A DNA stretch of 42,396 bases from Luteolibacter sp. (GCA_030828305.1 JAURCU010000009.1:1-42396); one strand, 5' to 3'. Shown: positions 32,980 to 41,832, numbered from the stretch's first letter. The notes: generated by a model from the sequence alone, not told the origin. Program-made: numbers and translations.

Positions 32980-33921
32980 ATGATCCCCACCCGTCCACTC
33001 GGCACCACCGGCATTGAGCTGCCCATTCTTTCCTTTGGCGCCTCCTCGCTCGGCGCCGAGTTCCGCTCCATCACTCTGGATGAGGCCATGCGCTCGACCC
33101 AGACCGCCTTGGATCTGGGCATGAACTTCATCGACACCTCGCCCTTCTACGGTCGCGGCATGTCGGAGGTGATGCTGGGCATGGGCCTCAAGGGTGTGCC
33201 GCGCGACTCCTACATCCTTGGCACCAAGCTCGGCCGCTACACCGACAAGCATTTCGACTTTTCGGCCAAGCGCGTGGAGGAGTCCGTGCACACTTCCCTG
33301 CAACGTCTCAAGACCGACCACCTCGATATCCTGCTCATGCACGACGTCGAGTTCGTGGCCCTGCCCCAAATCTGGGAGGAGACGATCCAGGCACTGTTGA
33401 AGATTAAAGAGCAGGGCAAGGTGCGTGCCATCGGCTTCTCCTGCTACCCACTCAAGACCTTCCACACCGTGCTCGATCACATTGAGGATGAGATCGACTG
33501 CATCCTCGCCTACAACCGCTACACCCTGCAGAACACCAGTATGGCCACCGACCTGCTGCCACGCCTCAAGGTCAAGGGCATTGGCGTCATCGGTGCGGGC
33601 CCCTTCTCCGCGCGACTCCTCACCCATGCGCCCCTGCCCGATTGGCTCAAGGAGCCCGAGGAGGTCAAGCAGGCCGCTCGTGATGCGGCGGCCCTGTGTC
33701 AATCCAAGGGGGTAGACATCGCCCAACTTGCGCTGCAGTTTGCCTGCGCCCACGAGGACGTTACCTCCATGGTGGCGGGCTCCGCCAACCCCGACAACAT
33801 TGCCAAGTGGGCCAAGTGGCTCGCCGAGCCAATCGACACCGAACTCCTCGCCGAAGTGCAGGCCATCTTTGCGCCCGTCATGGACATCGGCCACGCCGAA
33901 GGCCTTCCGGAGAACAACTAA
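32980..33921 (+). CDS. Aldo/keto reductase, L-galactose dehydrogenase-like
   Basis: This 313-aa AKR has the catalytic tetrad visible as Asp52, Tyr57, Lys83 and His121 (FIDTSPFYGRGMSE, ILGTKLGRY, LLMHDVEF). The run LSFGASSLGAEF, SEVMLGMGLKGVPRDSYILGTK, GRYTDKHFDFSAKRVEESVHTSLQRL and HDVEF closely follows what I recall of plant and bacterial L-galactose dehydrogenases. The reaction would be NAD(P)-dependent oxidation of L-galactose (or L-fucose) at C1 to the lactone. Its neighbours fit the downstream steps for L-galactose. The assignment is from memory of the family, without a search. Confidence 0.85.
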   Translation: MIPTRPLGTTGIELPILSFGASSLGAEFRSITLDEAMRSTQTALDLGMNFIDTSPFYGRGMSEVMLGMGLKGVPRDSYILGTKLGRYTDKHFDFSAKRVEESVHTSLQRLKTDHLDILLMHDVEFVALPQIWEETIQALLKIKEQGKVRAIGFSCYPLKTFHTVLDHIEDEIDCILAYNRYTLQNTSMATDLLPRLKVKGIGVIGAGPFSARLLTHAPLPDWLKEPEEVKQAARDAAALCQSKGVDIAQLALQFACAHEDVTSMVAGSANPDNIAKWAKWLAEPIDTELLAEVQAIFAPVMDIGHAEGLPENN

Positions 33922-33937
33922 GCCTTACTCAATTTTT

Positions 33938-34975
33938 ATGAACGCCATCGAATTTACCGAACCCAAGGTCATCAAGGTTATTGACCTCCCGGATGCACCC
34001 GCGCCCGGTGCCGGCGAAGCGGTTGTCCGCACCCACCGCATGGGCATCTGCGGTACCGACCTATCCTGCTACTTGGGCAAGTTCCCCTTCTTTGCCTACC
34101 CGCGCACGCCCGGCCACGAGCTTGGGGTAGAAGTGGTTGCCATTGGTGAAGGCGTCAACAACGTGAAGGTCGGCGACAAGTGTTCCCTCGAATGCTACTT
34201 CAACGACCCCGCCACCAGGACCTCGCAGAAAGGCCACACCAACTGCTGTCCCGGCGTGAAAGTGATTGGCGTGCACATGGATGGCGGGCTGCGCCAAGGC
34301 ACCTACACCGTGCCCGCCAACAAGCTGCACCCTGGCAACGAGCTCAGCTACGATCAGCTCTGCTTGGTCGAGACCCTGGCCATCGGCCACCACGCCGTGC
34401 AGCGCGCCAAGCCGCAGCCGGGTGAGACCGTGCTTGTCATTGGTGCCGGTCCCATCGGTCTGGCCTCCCTCGAATTTCTCAAGCTGATGGAAGGCGTGAA
34501 GGTCGTGGTGATGGACATGGTCCAAGGCCGCCTCGACTTCTGCGCCGACAAACTCGGCATCACCAATGGCGTGGCCTTCCATGCCGACGGCAGTCATCTG
34601 GAAAAGCTCAAGGAACTCACCGATGGTGAGCTTTGTGATGTGGTCATCGACGCCACGGGTTCACCCAAGTCCATGTCGACTTGCTTCGAGTATGCCGCTT
34701 TCCGCGGACGCGTGGTCTATGTCGGCGTTACCAGCGATGATCTCCATTTCCCGCACGCCCCCATTTTCCATCGCCGCGAGCTGACCCTGATGGCCTCACG
34801 CAATGCCACTGCGTCCGATTTCCCCGAGATCATCCAGCTTATTGTGGATGGCAAGATCGACACCGGCGCATGGATCACCCACCGAATTGGCTTTGGCGAG
34901 GTGCCCGAAAAATTCGCCCAGTTCACCGATCCCAATCTCGGTGCGATCAAGGCGGTCATTGAAGTAAACGACTGA
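33938..34975 (+). CDS. Zinc-dependent medium-chain dehydrogenase, L-galactonate 5-dehydrogenase-like
   Basis: The protein is 345 aa from the ATG at 33938; the frame is open further upstream only because it overlaps the previous gene. Catalytic zinc ligands are Cys38 (GICGTD), His60-Glu61 (PGHELG) and Glu145 region. The Rossmann motif is GAGPIGLAS (169-177). The block VKVIGVHMDGGLRQGTYTVPANKL resembles the CGVHIDGGM block of LgoD. The structural-zinc lobe is eroded: of the four Cys expected between about 85 and 105, only C103/C104 and C86 remain. The probable reaction is L-galactonate to D-tagaturonate, feeding UxaB and UxaA. Its stop overlaps the uxaA start by one base. Confidence 0.8.
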   Translation: MNAIEFTEPKVIKVIDLPDAPAPGAGEAVVRTHRMGICGTDLSCYLGKFPFFAYPRTPGHELGVEVVAIGEGVNNVKVGDKCSLECYFNDPATRTSQKGHTNCCPGVKVIGVHMDGGLRQGTYTVPANKLHPGNELSYDQLCLVETLAIGHHAVQRAKPQPGETVLVIGAGPIGLASLEFLKLMEGVKVVVMDMVQGRLDFCADKLGITNGVAFHADGSHLEKLKELTDGELCDVVIDATGSPKSMSTCFEYAAFRGRVVYVGVTSDDLHFPHAPIFHRRELTLMASRNATASDFPEIIQLIVDGKIDTGAWITHRIGFGEVPEKFAQFTDPNLGAIKAVIEVND

Positions 34976-36468
34976 TGATCATGCTGCTCAAAATCCACCC
35001 CAGCGACAATGTCGCGGTTGCGCCGTCCGCCATTGAGGCGGGATTGGTGCAAGATGGGATCAAGTTGGAAATCACCGAAGCCATCCCCGCCGGTCACAAA
35101 GTGGCACTTGTCGACATTGCCGAAGGTGAGGCAGTCATTAAGTATGGCTTCCCCATTGGTAAAGCCACCACTGCCATCCAAGCCGGCCAACACGTCCACA
35201 GCCACAACATGGCGACGGGATTAGGGGCCGACACTGAGCTGGTCTACGAACCTGAGGCCCGAGAAGTTGCCGCCGCTGGCGATGTCCCCGCATTCATGGG
35301 TTACCGCCTGCCCGATGGTCGCGCAGCCACCCGCAAGGAGATCTGGATCATCAATACGGTGGCCTGCGTCAACGTGCCGAGCCAGCGCATCGCCGAGGCG
35401 GCGACGCGTGAGTTTGGTGGCAACAACGGAGCCGTCGACGGTATCTACGCCTTCACTCATCCCTACGGTTGCTCGCAGCTCGGCGACGACCTCGGCCTTA
35501 CCCGCAAGGTGCTGGCCGGTCTGGTGCGCCATCCCAATGCGGCTGGTGTGCTCGTCATCGGCCTTGGTTGCGAAAACAACACCCTGCGCACCTTTCTCGA
35601 AGAAGTTGGTGCCATGGATCCCAATCGGGTTCGCTTCTTCAACGCCCAGGAAGTGGGTGACGAAGTGGAGCATGGCATCGAAGCGGTGCGCGAGATTACC
35701 GAACACTTGGCACCCGTCCAGCGTGAGCCCATTCCGGCCAGCGAACTGGTGCTCGGCATGAAGTGCGGCGGCAGTGACGGCTTCAGCGGCATCACCGCCA
35801 ATCCACTTGTTGGCCGCATCGCCGATCGACTGACCTCATGGGGCGGCACGGTGGTGCTGACTGAAGTGCCCGAAATGTTCGGAGCCGAAGCTCCGCTCTT
35901 CAACCGTTGCGACGCGCCCGAGATCTTCGAGTCGGCAGTCGCTATGGTCAACGAGTTCAAGGACTACTTCCGCCGCCACGATGAGCCCATCTACGAGAAT
36001 CCCTCGCCGGGCAACAAGGACGGTGGCATCACGACCCTTGAGGAGAAGTCCCTCGGCTGCATCCAGAAGGGAGGGAAAGCCCTCGTCAAACAAGTCGCCG
36101 CTTACGGCGAGCCCGCCACCCAATGCCTTGGCGGGCTTTGTCTGGTTCAGGCCCCCGGCAACGACGGCGTGTCCGCCACCGCGCTCACGGCGGCGGGCGC
36201 CCACTGTGTTTTGTTCACCACCGGGCGCGGCACGCCACTGGGAGTTCCTGCACCCACACTCAAGATTGCCTCCAACAGCGACCTCGCCCAGCGCAAGCCC
36301 AACTGGATCGACTTCGATGCCGGTCAGTTGCTCGAAGCTGAAGATCCGAATGCCGTGACCGACGACTTGATGCAACTCATCCTCGACACGGCTTCCGGCA
36401 AAGAAGCCCGCAACGAGATCAACGGCTTCCGCGAAATCACCATCTGGAAGCAGGGTGTGACCTTGTGA
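34975..36468 (+). CDS. uxaA: Altronate dehydratase (UxaA family)
   Basis: This 497-aa protein has the usual full UxaA length. The N-terminal SAF domain has GHKVALVDIAEGEAVIKYGFPIGKAT and VHSHNMATGL. The catalytic part shows THPYGCSQLGDD, VIGLGCENN, LGMKCGGSDGFSGITANPLVG and, near the end, FTTGRGTPLG, all standard for altronate/galactarate dehydratases. The reaction is D-altronate to 2-keto-3-deoxy-D-gluconate plus water, iron-dependent. The start ATG at 34975 shares a base with the upstream stop (TGATG); an ATG two codons on is an alternative. KDG kinase and aldolase are not in the window. Confidence 0.93.
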   Translation: MIMLLKIHPSDNVAVAPSAIEAGLVQDGIKLEITEAIPAGHKVALVDIAEGEAVIKYGFPIGKATTAIQAGQHVHSHNMATGLGADTELVYEPEAREVAAAGDVPAFMGYRLPDGRAATRKEIWIINTVACVNVPSQRIAEAATREFGGNNGAVDGIYAFTHPYGCSQLGDDLGLTRKVLAGLVRHPNAAGVLVIGLGCENNTLRTFLEEVGAMDPNRVRFFNAQEVGDEVEHGIEAVREITEHLAPVQREPIPASELVLGMKCGGSDGFSGITANPLVGRIADRLTSWGGTVVLTEVPEMFGAEAPLFNRCDAPEIFESAVAMVNEFKDYFRRHDEPIYENPSPGNKDGGITTLEEKSLGCIQKGGKALVKQVAAYGEPATQCLGGLCLVQAPGNDGVSATALTAAGAHCVLFTTGRGTPLGVPAPTLKIASNSDLAQRKPNWIDFDAGQLLEAEDPNAVTDDLMQLILDTASGKEARNEINGFREITIWKQGVTL

Positions 36469-36495
36469 GTTCCCCTTCTTCTAACCCTTTTTGAT

Positions 36496-37599
36496 ATGAT
36501 TATCCAATTCGGTGCCGGCAACTTCCTTCGTTGCTTCGTCGATCTGTTTGCGGCGCAACTCAACCGCGACCCTGAAACAGCCGTCGGCCCCATCCACGTG
36601 GTGCAGTCCACCGGAAGCGGACGCGCCGAAGCGCTGAACGCGCGCGACTGCCAGTACCACGTTGCCATCCAGGGCTTCCAGAATGGTGAAGTGGTCGATG
36701 GCGTGGAGTTTGTCGATTCGATTCAGAAGGTCTGGGTCGCCGCCACTGAGTGGGAAGCCATTCTCGACCTTGCGCGCGATCCCGAGCTCAAGCTCATCGT
36801 ATCCAACACCACGGAGGCCGGTTTCAAGTTGGAGGACGGCGACACCATCGAAGCGACGCCTCCTGCCTCTTTCCCTGCCAAGCTGCTTGCCTGTTTGATG
36901 GCTCGCCACGCCGTGGGGGAGAGTGCTCCGCAAGTGATCCCCTGCGAACTCATCGAGCAGAATGGCCAGCGCTTGCGCGACCTGGTGATCGAACAAGCTG
37001 CGCGCTGGAACTTGGGAAGCGACTTGATCGAGTGGATCCAAAACGAAGTCCGTTGGATCAACAACTTGGTCGATCGCATCGTGCCCGGCACGCCCAAGCA
37101 ACATGCGCTCCTCGCCGAAGACCCCTTGCTCTTGAGTTGTGAGCCCTACGCCATCTGGGCCATCGAGACCGAAGAGCCCTTTGCCTTTCAGCATCCCGCC
37201 GTGGTCACGGCAGCGGACATCTCGCCCTTCTACTTGGCCAAGGTGCGCATCCTCAACGGTCTCCACTCGGCCCTCGTCTGCCATGCCTTGCCTTTGGGCA
37301 TCGAAACGGTGCGCAAAGCGGTTGAGCACGCGCAAGTCGGCCCCTGGCTGGAGCAACTCCTCGCCGAGGAAATTGTCCCCGTGCTCCATGGCCGCGTCGA
37401 CGATCCCGCGGGCTTTGGCAAGGTCACCCTCGACCGCTTCCGCAATCCCTTCCTCGAACACAAACTCGAGGCCATCGCCCTCAACCATGAGGACAAGGTC
37501 AAGGTCCGCCTCATGCCCACCTACAACGAATACCACGAGAAGTTCGGCAAGGCGCCAAAGCTGTTGGAGGCGGCCCTCAAGGCGGGTGGCTTTGTCTGA
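36496..37599 (+). CDS. uxaB: Tagaturonate reductase / altronate oxidoreductase (UxaB-like, short form)
   Basis: This 367-aa protein is of the mannitol-dehydrogenase (polyol-specific long-chain) family. The N-terminus IIQFGAGNFLRCFVD matches UxaB's QFGxGNFLRAFVD. The catalytic Lys and its context appear as KVRILNGLHSAL, and IVPGTP and TEEPFAFQ are typical of this family. The protein is about 110 residues shorter than E. coli UxaB, with the shortening spread after the core and no sign of a frameshift. The reaction would be NADH-dependent reduction of D-tagaturonate to D-altronate. It is the last gene of the operon, 27 nt after uxaA. Confidence 0.85.
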   Translation: MIIQFGAGNFLRCFVDLFAAQLNRDPETAVGPIHVVQSTGSGRAEALNARDCQYHVAIQGFQNGEVVDGVEFVDSIQKVWVAATEWEAILDLARDPELKLIVSNTTEAGFKLEDGDTIEATPPASFPAKLLACLMARHAVGESAPQVIPCELIEQNGQRLRDLVIEQAARWNLGSDLIEWIQNEVRWINNLVDRIVPGTPKQHALLAEDPLLLSCEPYAIWAIETEEPFAFQHPAVVTAADISPFYLAKVRILNGLHSALVCHALPLGIETVRKAVEHAQVGPWLEQLLAEEIVPVLHGRVDDPAGFGKVTLDRFRNPFLEHKLEAIALNHEDKVKVRLMPTYNEYHEKFGKAPKLLEAALKAGGFV

Positions 37600-37618
37600 G
37601 GTTTTGGCTCTACAAAGC

Positions 37619-37647
37619 AATATTTTAGACAAAGTCCAAAAAATATT
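37619..37647. promoter_or_regulatory. AT-rich inverted repeat upstream of the fur-like/suf region
   Basis: AATATTTT (37619-37626) and AAAATATT (37640-37647) are perfect inverted repeats around a 13-nt spacer that itself contains GAC-AAA-GTC. It lies 92-120 nt upstream of the Fur-family ATG and 20-48 nt after uxaB. It may be the operator of the Fur-like protein. The stems are too AT-rich for a good terminator. Confidence 0.35.
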
Positions 37648-37738
37648 CCATTGAATATCAGTAGCTTATGGTAATTTAGGGGTATGGAATTGGAATAATT
37701 CTTGATATCGGTCTGCACAGGCATACCTTGCGCCGCCG

Positions 37739-38164
37739 ATGGTGAGCAAGCAACCAGACCCGCACCCTGAAATCCCCGACGAGATTGACGGATTGCGGAT
37801 GACCAAGCAGCGCAAGGAGATCTACCACATCCTCATGGAGTACCGAGATCACCCGACTGCCAGTGAGGTCTACATGCGCGCCAAGGAGCGCCTGCCCAGC
37901 ATCTCGCAGGCGACGGTATACAACTGCCTTCAAGCCCTGGTGCAGCATCAGATCATCCGTCAGGTCAACTTCGAGCGCGAGAGTTCGCGCTACTGTCCCA
38001 ACCTGCGTGAGCACGTCCACTTTCACGACAGCGCGACCGGTGCTATCCACGACGTGGACTTCAAGCCCGGCTTCCAACTCAACGAGCTCCTGCAACTGCC
38101 TGAGGGCGTGCAGGTCGAGGACATCGAAATTACACTTCGTGGAAAACTCCCTCAATCATCCTGA
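37739..38164 (+). CDS. Fur-family transcriptional regulator lacking the CxxC structural zinc site
   Basis: This 141-aa protein has the winged-helix part with the Fur hallmarks MTKQRKEIYHILMEYRDHPTASEVY and ISQATVYNCLQALVQHQII. The dimerisation part has His92-x-His94-x-His96 (EHVHFH), so regulatory-metal ligands are kept. Where Fur and PerR have CxxC it reads D97-S-A-T100, and the second CxxC is absent; only Cys63 and Cys86 remain. The gene lies 51 nt upstream of sufC on the same strand, so it likely controls iron-sulfur cluster assembly, in place of IscR/SufR. It should sense metal or peroxide without a structural zinc (inference). Confidence 0.88.
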   Translation: MVSKQPDPHPEIPDEIDGLRMTKQRKEIYHILMEYRDHPTASEVYMRAKERLPSISQATVYNCLQALVQHQIIRQVNFERESSRYCPNLREHVHFHDSATGAIHDVDFKPGFQLNELLQLPEGVQVEDIEITLRGKLPQSS

Positions 38165-38215
38165 GCTTCATCGCGGCGACCATTCCCGATTCCCCAATCT
38201 CCCATCCAAAATATC

Positions 38216-38968
38216 ATGAGCCTGAGCATCCAAGACCTCAAAGCGTCCCTCGAAGACGGCACCGAAATCCTCAAGGGCGTGAGTCTCGACATCCCCAAGG
38301 GTGAAGTCCACGCCATCATGGGCCCCAACGGTTCTGGCAAGTCGACGCTTTCCAAGGTGATCGCCGGTCACGAAAGCTACGAAGTCACCGGCGGCAATGT
38401 GACCCTCGATGGTGAAGACATTCTCGACATGGGCATCGATGAGCGCTCGCGCGCCGGTATCTTTTTGGCCTTCCAGTACCCGGCGGAAGTTCCCGGTGTC
38501 TCCAACGCCAACTTCATTCGCGCGGCCCTTCAGGCCCGCCTTGCCGAGGGCGAGGAGATTGATGCCGTGGCCTATTACAAGGATCTCTACGACAAGATGG
38601 ATCTGCTCGAAATGGACCGCAAGTTCACGGCTCGTGCCGTTAACGAAGGCTTCTCCGGTGGCGAGAAGAAGCGCAACGAGATCCTGCAAATGCTGATGCT
38701 TGAGCCTAAATACTGCATCATGGATGAGACCGACTCCGGCCTCGACATTGATGCGCTAAAAGTGGTCGCCAAGGGAGTGAATGCCATGCGCTCGCCCGAT
38801 CGCGGCTTCTTGCTCATCACCCACTACCAGCGCCTCCTCGACTACATCAAGCCCGACCACGTCCATGTGATGGCCGATGGAAAAATTGTCAAATCCGGTG
38901 GTCCCGAGCTCGCTCTGGAGCTTGAGGAAAAAGGTTACGACTTCCTCAAGGAACTGGTGCCTGCCTGA
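38216..38968 (+). CDS. sufC: Fe-S cluster assembly ATPase SufC
   Basis: This 250-aa ABC ATPase has Walker A GPNGSGKS (36-43), signature [11 protein letters not shown] and Walker [13 protein letters not shown], the last diagnostic of SufC. It powers the SufBCD scaffold. The gene order here is C-B-D instead of B-C-D, and sufB begins 43 nt later. The ATG at 38216 is the natural start. Confidence 0.97.
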   Translation: MSLSIQDLKASLEDGTEILKGVSLDIPKGEVHAIMGPNGSGKSTLSKVIAGHESYEVTGGNVTLDGEDILDMGIDERSRAGIFLAFQYPAEVPGVSNANFIRAALQARLAEGEEIDAVAYYKDLYDKMDLLEMDRKFTARAVNEGFSGGEKKRNEILQMLMLEPKYCIMDETDSGLDIDALKVVAKGVNAMRSPDRGFLLITHYQRLLDYIKPDHVHVMADGKIVKSGGPELALELEEKGYDFLKELVPA

Positions 38969-39011
38969 TCCGGCCCTGCCGTTCAAACCCTATTTCCAAT
39001 TCATCTCTCCG

Positions 39012-40448
39012 ATGCCCGAAGAAGCTACAGTAACCGTCGACCAAGAAACCCAGGACGCGATCAACATCGATCGCAGCAAGGGAGACTTCCGCTTTCCCGA
39101 ACGCAACAAATACGATGCCGGTCGTGGTCTCACTGAAAAGACCATCGACTACATTAGTGACGTCAAACAGGACCCCGACTGGGTTCGCGAATTCCGTCAT
39201 CGGGCACTCAAGACCTTTCTGGACAAGCCCATGCCCACCAACTGGGCGACTGAGGACCTCAACAACATCGATTTCGATATCATCCGCTACTACCTCTCGG
39301 ATGGTGAGCGCCCCAAGCGTTCTTGGGATGAGGTTCCTGCCGACGTGCTGGAAACCTTTGAGCGCCTGGGTATTCCCGAGCAGGAACGTGCCTTCCTTGC
39401 GGGTGTGGAAGCGCAATTCGATTCCGAAGCCGCCTATTCCAATGTGAAAGAGGACCTCTCCAAGCAGGGGGTCATTTTCGTCAATTCCACCGAAGGCCTC
39501 AAAGAGCATGAGGAAATCTTCCGCCCCTGGTTCGGCAAGGTCATCCCGACCGGTGACAACAAGTTTTCCGCGCTCAACAGTGCCGTTTTTTCCGGCGGGT
39601 CGTTCATCTACATCCCCAAGGGCTTGAAGCTCAAGCAGCCGCTTCAGGCCTATTTCCGCATCAACTCCGAGAACTTCGGCCAGTTCGAGCGCACGCTCAT
39701 CATTGCCGATGAGGGTTCAGAAGTGATGTACATGGAAGGCTGCACCGCTCCCAAGTTCGAGACGGCTACCCTGCACTCCGCGGTGGTGGAGCTCGTTGCC
39801 CTCAAGGGCGCCAAGATCCAGTATGTCACGGTGCAGAACTGGAGCAGCAACGTCTACAATCTGGTGACCAAACGCGGTCTTGCGATGGAGGACGCTGAAG
39901 TGCGCTGGATCGACTGCAATATCGGCAGTCGCCTGACCATGAAATACCCCGGTGTAATCATGAAGGGCGAGCGAGCTCGCGGTGAGGTGATCTCCATTGC
40001 GCTGGCCAACGACGGACAGCACCAGGACACCGGTGCCAAGATGATTCATGCTGCCAACAACACCACATCCAACGTGGTTTCGAAGTCCATCTCGGTGGGC
40101 GAGGGCCGCTCGACCTATCGTGGCCAGGTGCACATTCCCAAGCACCTGAAGGGCTGCAAGAACAATACCGAGTGTGATGCGCTACTCATCAACAGCAACT
40201 CGCGCACCGACACCTACCCGGCGATTAGCGTGCGCGGCAACCAGCACGCCACGCAACACGAGGCTTCGGTCTCGCAGGTGAGCGAAGAGATGCTCTTCTA
40301 CATGCAGCAACGCGGCATCGACGAAGGCCATGCGATGTCCTTGGCGGTGAACGGATTCATCAACGATCTGGTGCGTGAGTTCCCGATGGAATACTCGGTG
40401 GAGCTCAAGCGCCTGATTGACTTGGAAATGGAGGGCTCGGTTGGCTAA
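39012..40448 (+). CDS. sufB: Fe-S cluster assembly scaffold SufB
   Basis: The protein is 478 aa from the ATG at 39012; the open frame extends upstream into sufC but without homology. Conserved SufB blocks are present: [65 protein letters not shown] and [24 protein letters not shown], the last with the Cys thought to receive sulfur. It forms the SufBC2D complex with its neighbours. Length is normal. Confidence 0.97.
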   Translation: MPEEATVTVDQETQDAINIDRSKGDFRFPERNKYDAGRGLTEKTIDYISDVKQDPDWVREFRHRALKTFLDKPMPTNWATEDLNNIDFDIIRYYLSDGERPKRSWDEVPADVLETFERLGIPEQERAFLAGVEAQFDSEAAYSNVKEDLSKQGVIFVNSTEGLKEHEEIFRPWFGKVIPTGDNKFSALNSAVFSGGSFIYIPKGLKLKQPLQAYFRINSENFGQFERTLIIADEGSEVMYMEGCTAPKFETATLHSAVVELVALKGAKIQYVTVQNWSSNVYNLVTKRGLAMEDAEVRWIDCNIGSRLTMKYPGVIMKGERARGEVISIALANDGQHQDTGAKMIHAANNTTSNVVSKSISVGEGRSTYRGQVHIPKHLKGCKNNTECDALLINSNSRTDTYPAISVRGNQHATQHEASVSQVSEEMLFYMQQRGIDEGHAMSLAVNGFINDLVREFPMEYSVELKRLIDLEMEGSVG

Positions 40449-40479
40449 GCGCCCTAGCTACCCCGAAACCATCTTTAGA

Positions 40480-41748
40480 ATGATTACCATGCCCGCACAT
40501 ACCCTCCCGCAGTGGTTCACCGATCGTCAGGCTACCGCCAAGGAGCGTTACGAAAACTTGCCGATGCCGACCCGCCGCGATGAAAGCTGGCGCTTTGGCA
40601 ATTTGAAGCAGCTCGATTTCTCGGGCTTCCAAGTCGCCGATCCTGTCGATGCCGATGCCCTGATCGCGCGCTCCGAAGGCCTTGAGAGCACTGCTGCCAA
40701 GTTTGTCTTCGTCAACGATGCACTCGTGTCTTCCGAATCCAATCTGCCCGACGGAGTGATCTGCCTGCCGTTGGCCGAGGCCCTCGAATCGCATTCCGAT
40801 TTGGTGGAAGCCCACTTCATGAAGCAAGAGAGCCGTCTCGGTTCGGCCAAGCATGCCGCCTGGCACGAGGCCTCTGTCACCAACGGTCTCTTCGTTCACG
40901 TTCCCAAGAACGTGGAGGTGGATGGCACCATCGAAGTGCATCACTGGATTGCCGGTGCCAACGCGCTGTGCTTCCCGCACACCCTCGTCATCACCGGGGA
41001 GAGCGCCAAGGTCCGCGTGGTGGACATTTTTCGCTCCGCTGATGAAGTCAGCCCCGGCCTCGCCGTGGCCTACAACGATCTCTTCGCCGGTCAGAACTCC
41101 AAGTTGGATTACATCGCCCTGCAGGCGCTCAACGAAGTGACTCGCATGGTGCAGGTGAACGACACCTCCATTCGGCGCGACGCACGCGCCAAGGCCTTTG
41201 TGCTCAACACCGGTGCCTCCTGGGCCCGCAACGAGTCGCTCTCCCGTCTTGAGGGTTCGGGTGCTCACTCCGACATGCTTTCGGTCTCCATCCCCGCCCG
41301 CGAACAGGAGTACGATCAGCGCACCTTCCAGCACCACGTGTCCGAAGGCGCCTACTCCGATCTGCTCTACAAGAACACCCTTTATGATGATTCCAAGACG
41401 GTGTTTTCGGGTCTTATCTATGTTGACGAGGGGGCTCACCAAACCGACGCCTATCAGACTTGTCGCAACCTGCTGATGAGTGATCGTGCCGAGGCCCACT
41501 CCATGCCCGGTCTGGAGATCAACGCCGACCAGGTGAAATGTTCGCACGGCAGCACCTCGGCGCAGATTGCCGACGAGGAGATCTTCTACCTCTGCGCTCG
41601 CGGCATCGACCCGGCCCGTGCGCGCCAACTCATCGCTCGTGGCTTTTCGGTGGAAGTGGTCGAGCGACTGGAGGATGAGGGGGTCGAGGCACTGGTGCTG
41701 AGCTTTGTGGACGCGAAATTCGCATGCATCACGAACGGAGGAGCTTAA
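40480..41748 (+). CDS. sufD: Fe-S cluster assembly protein SufD
   Basis: The protein is 422 aa from the ATG at 40480; a second ATG at 40489 (MPAHTLPQW) is equally possible. The N-terminal RRDESWRFGNLKQLDFSGF is a typical SufD start. The C-terminal beta-helix has VYVDEGAHQTDAYQTCRNLLMSD-like sequence, then KCSHGSTSAQIADEEIFYLCARGI with the conserved His. It follows sufB by 31 nt. SufS, SufE/U and SufA are not in the window. Confidence 0.95.
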   Translation: MITMPAHTLPQWFTDRQATAKERYENLPMPTRRDESWRFGNLKQLDFSGFQVADPVDADALIARSEGLESTAAKFVFVNDALVSSESNLPDGVICLPLAEALESHSDLVEAHFMKQESRLGSAKHAAWHEASVTNGLFVHVPKNVEVDGTIEVHHWIAGANALCFPHTLVITGESAKVRVVDIFRSADEVSPGLAVAYNDLFAGQNSKLDYIALQALNEVTRMVQVNDTSIRRDARAKAFVLNTGASWARNESLSRLEGSGAHSDMLSVSIPAREQEYDQRTFQHHVSEGAYSDLLYKNTLYDDSKTVFSGLIYVDEGAHQTDAYQTCRNLLMSDRAEAHSMPGLEINADQVKCSHGSTSAQIADEEIFYLCARGIDPARARQLIARGFSVEVVERLEDEGVEALVLSFVDAKFACITNGGA

Positions 41749-41805
41749 TCCTTTGGCTTGCCTAAGTAGTTAGTCCCAATAGATCCCCCAAAAGTCTTGC
41801 ATCTG

Positions 41806-41819
41806 GGGCCTTCGGGCCC
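41806..41819 (+). other. UUCG-capped hairpin just upstream of ndk
   Basis: GGGCC-TTCG-GGCCC is a perfect 5-bp GC stem closed by a very stable UUCG tetraloop, ending 14 nt before the ndk ATG and starting 57 nt after the sufD stop. No T-run follows, and it lies where the ndk ribosome site would be, so a leader or mRNA-stability role is more likely than termination. Confidence 0.4.
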
Positions 41820-41832
41820 TACCCCCACGCCC

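Noticed and set aside
32779..33894. 371-codon minus-strand open frame opposite the aldo/keto reductase
   Set aside because: Antisense shadow: the plus-strand gene has a full catalytic tetrad.
31762..37599. L-fucose catabolic operon
   Set aside because: The FucU-like gene and the dehydrogenase could act on L-fucose, but UxaA and UxaB act on hexonate/uronate carbons with a C6 oxygen, and no fuconate dehydratase of the enolase family is present.
36481..37632. 383-codon minus-strand open frame opposite uxaB
   Set aside because: Antisense shadow of a well-supported gene; no domain or start signal.
40405..41628. 407-codon minus-strand open frame opposite sufD
   Set aside because: It mirrors the codon pattern of sufD in GC-rich DNA, with His/Val/Gly-rich antisense composition and no recognisable motif.
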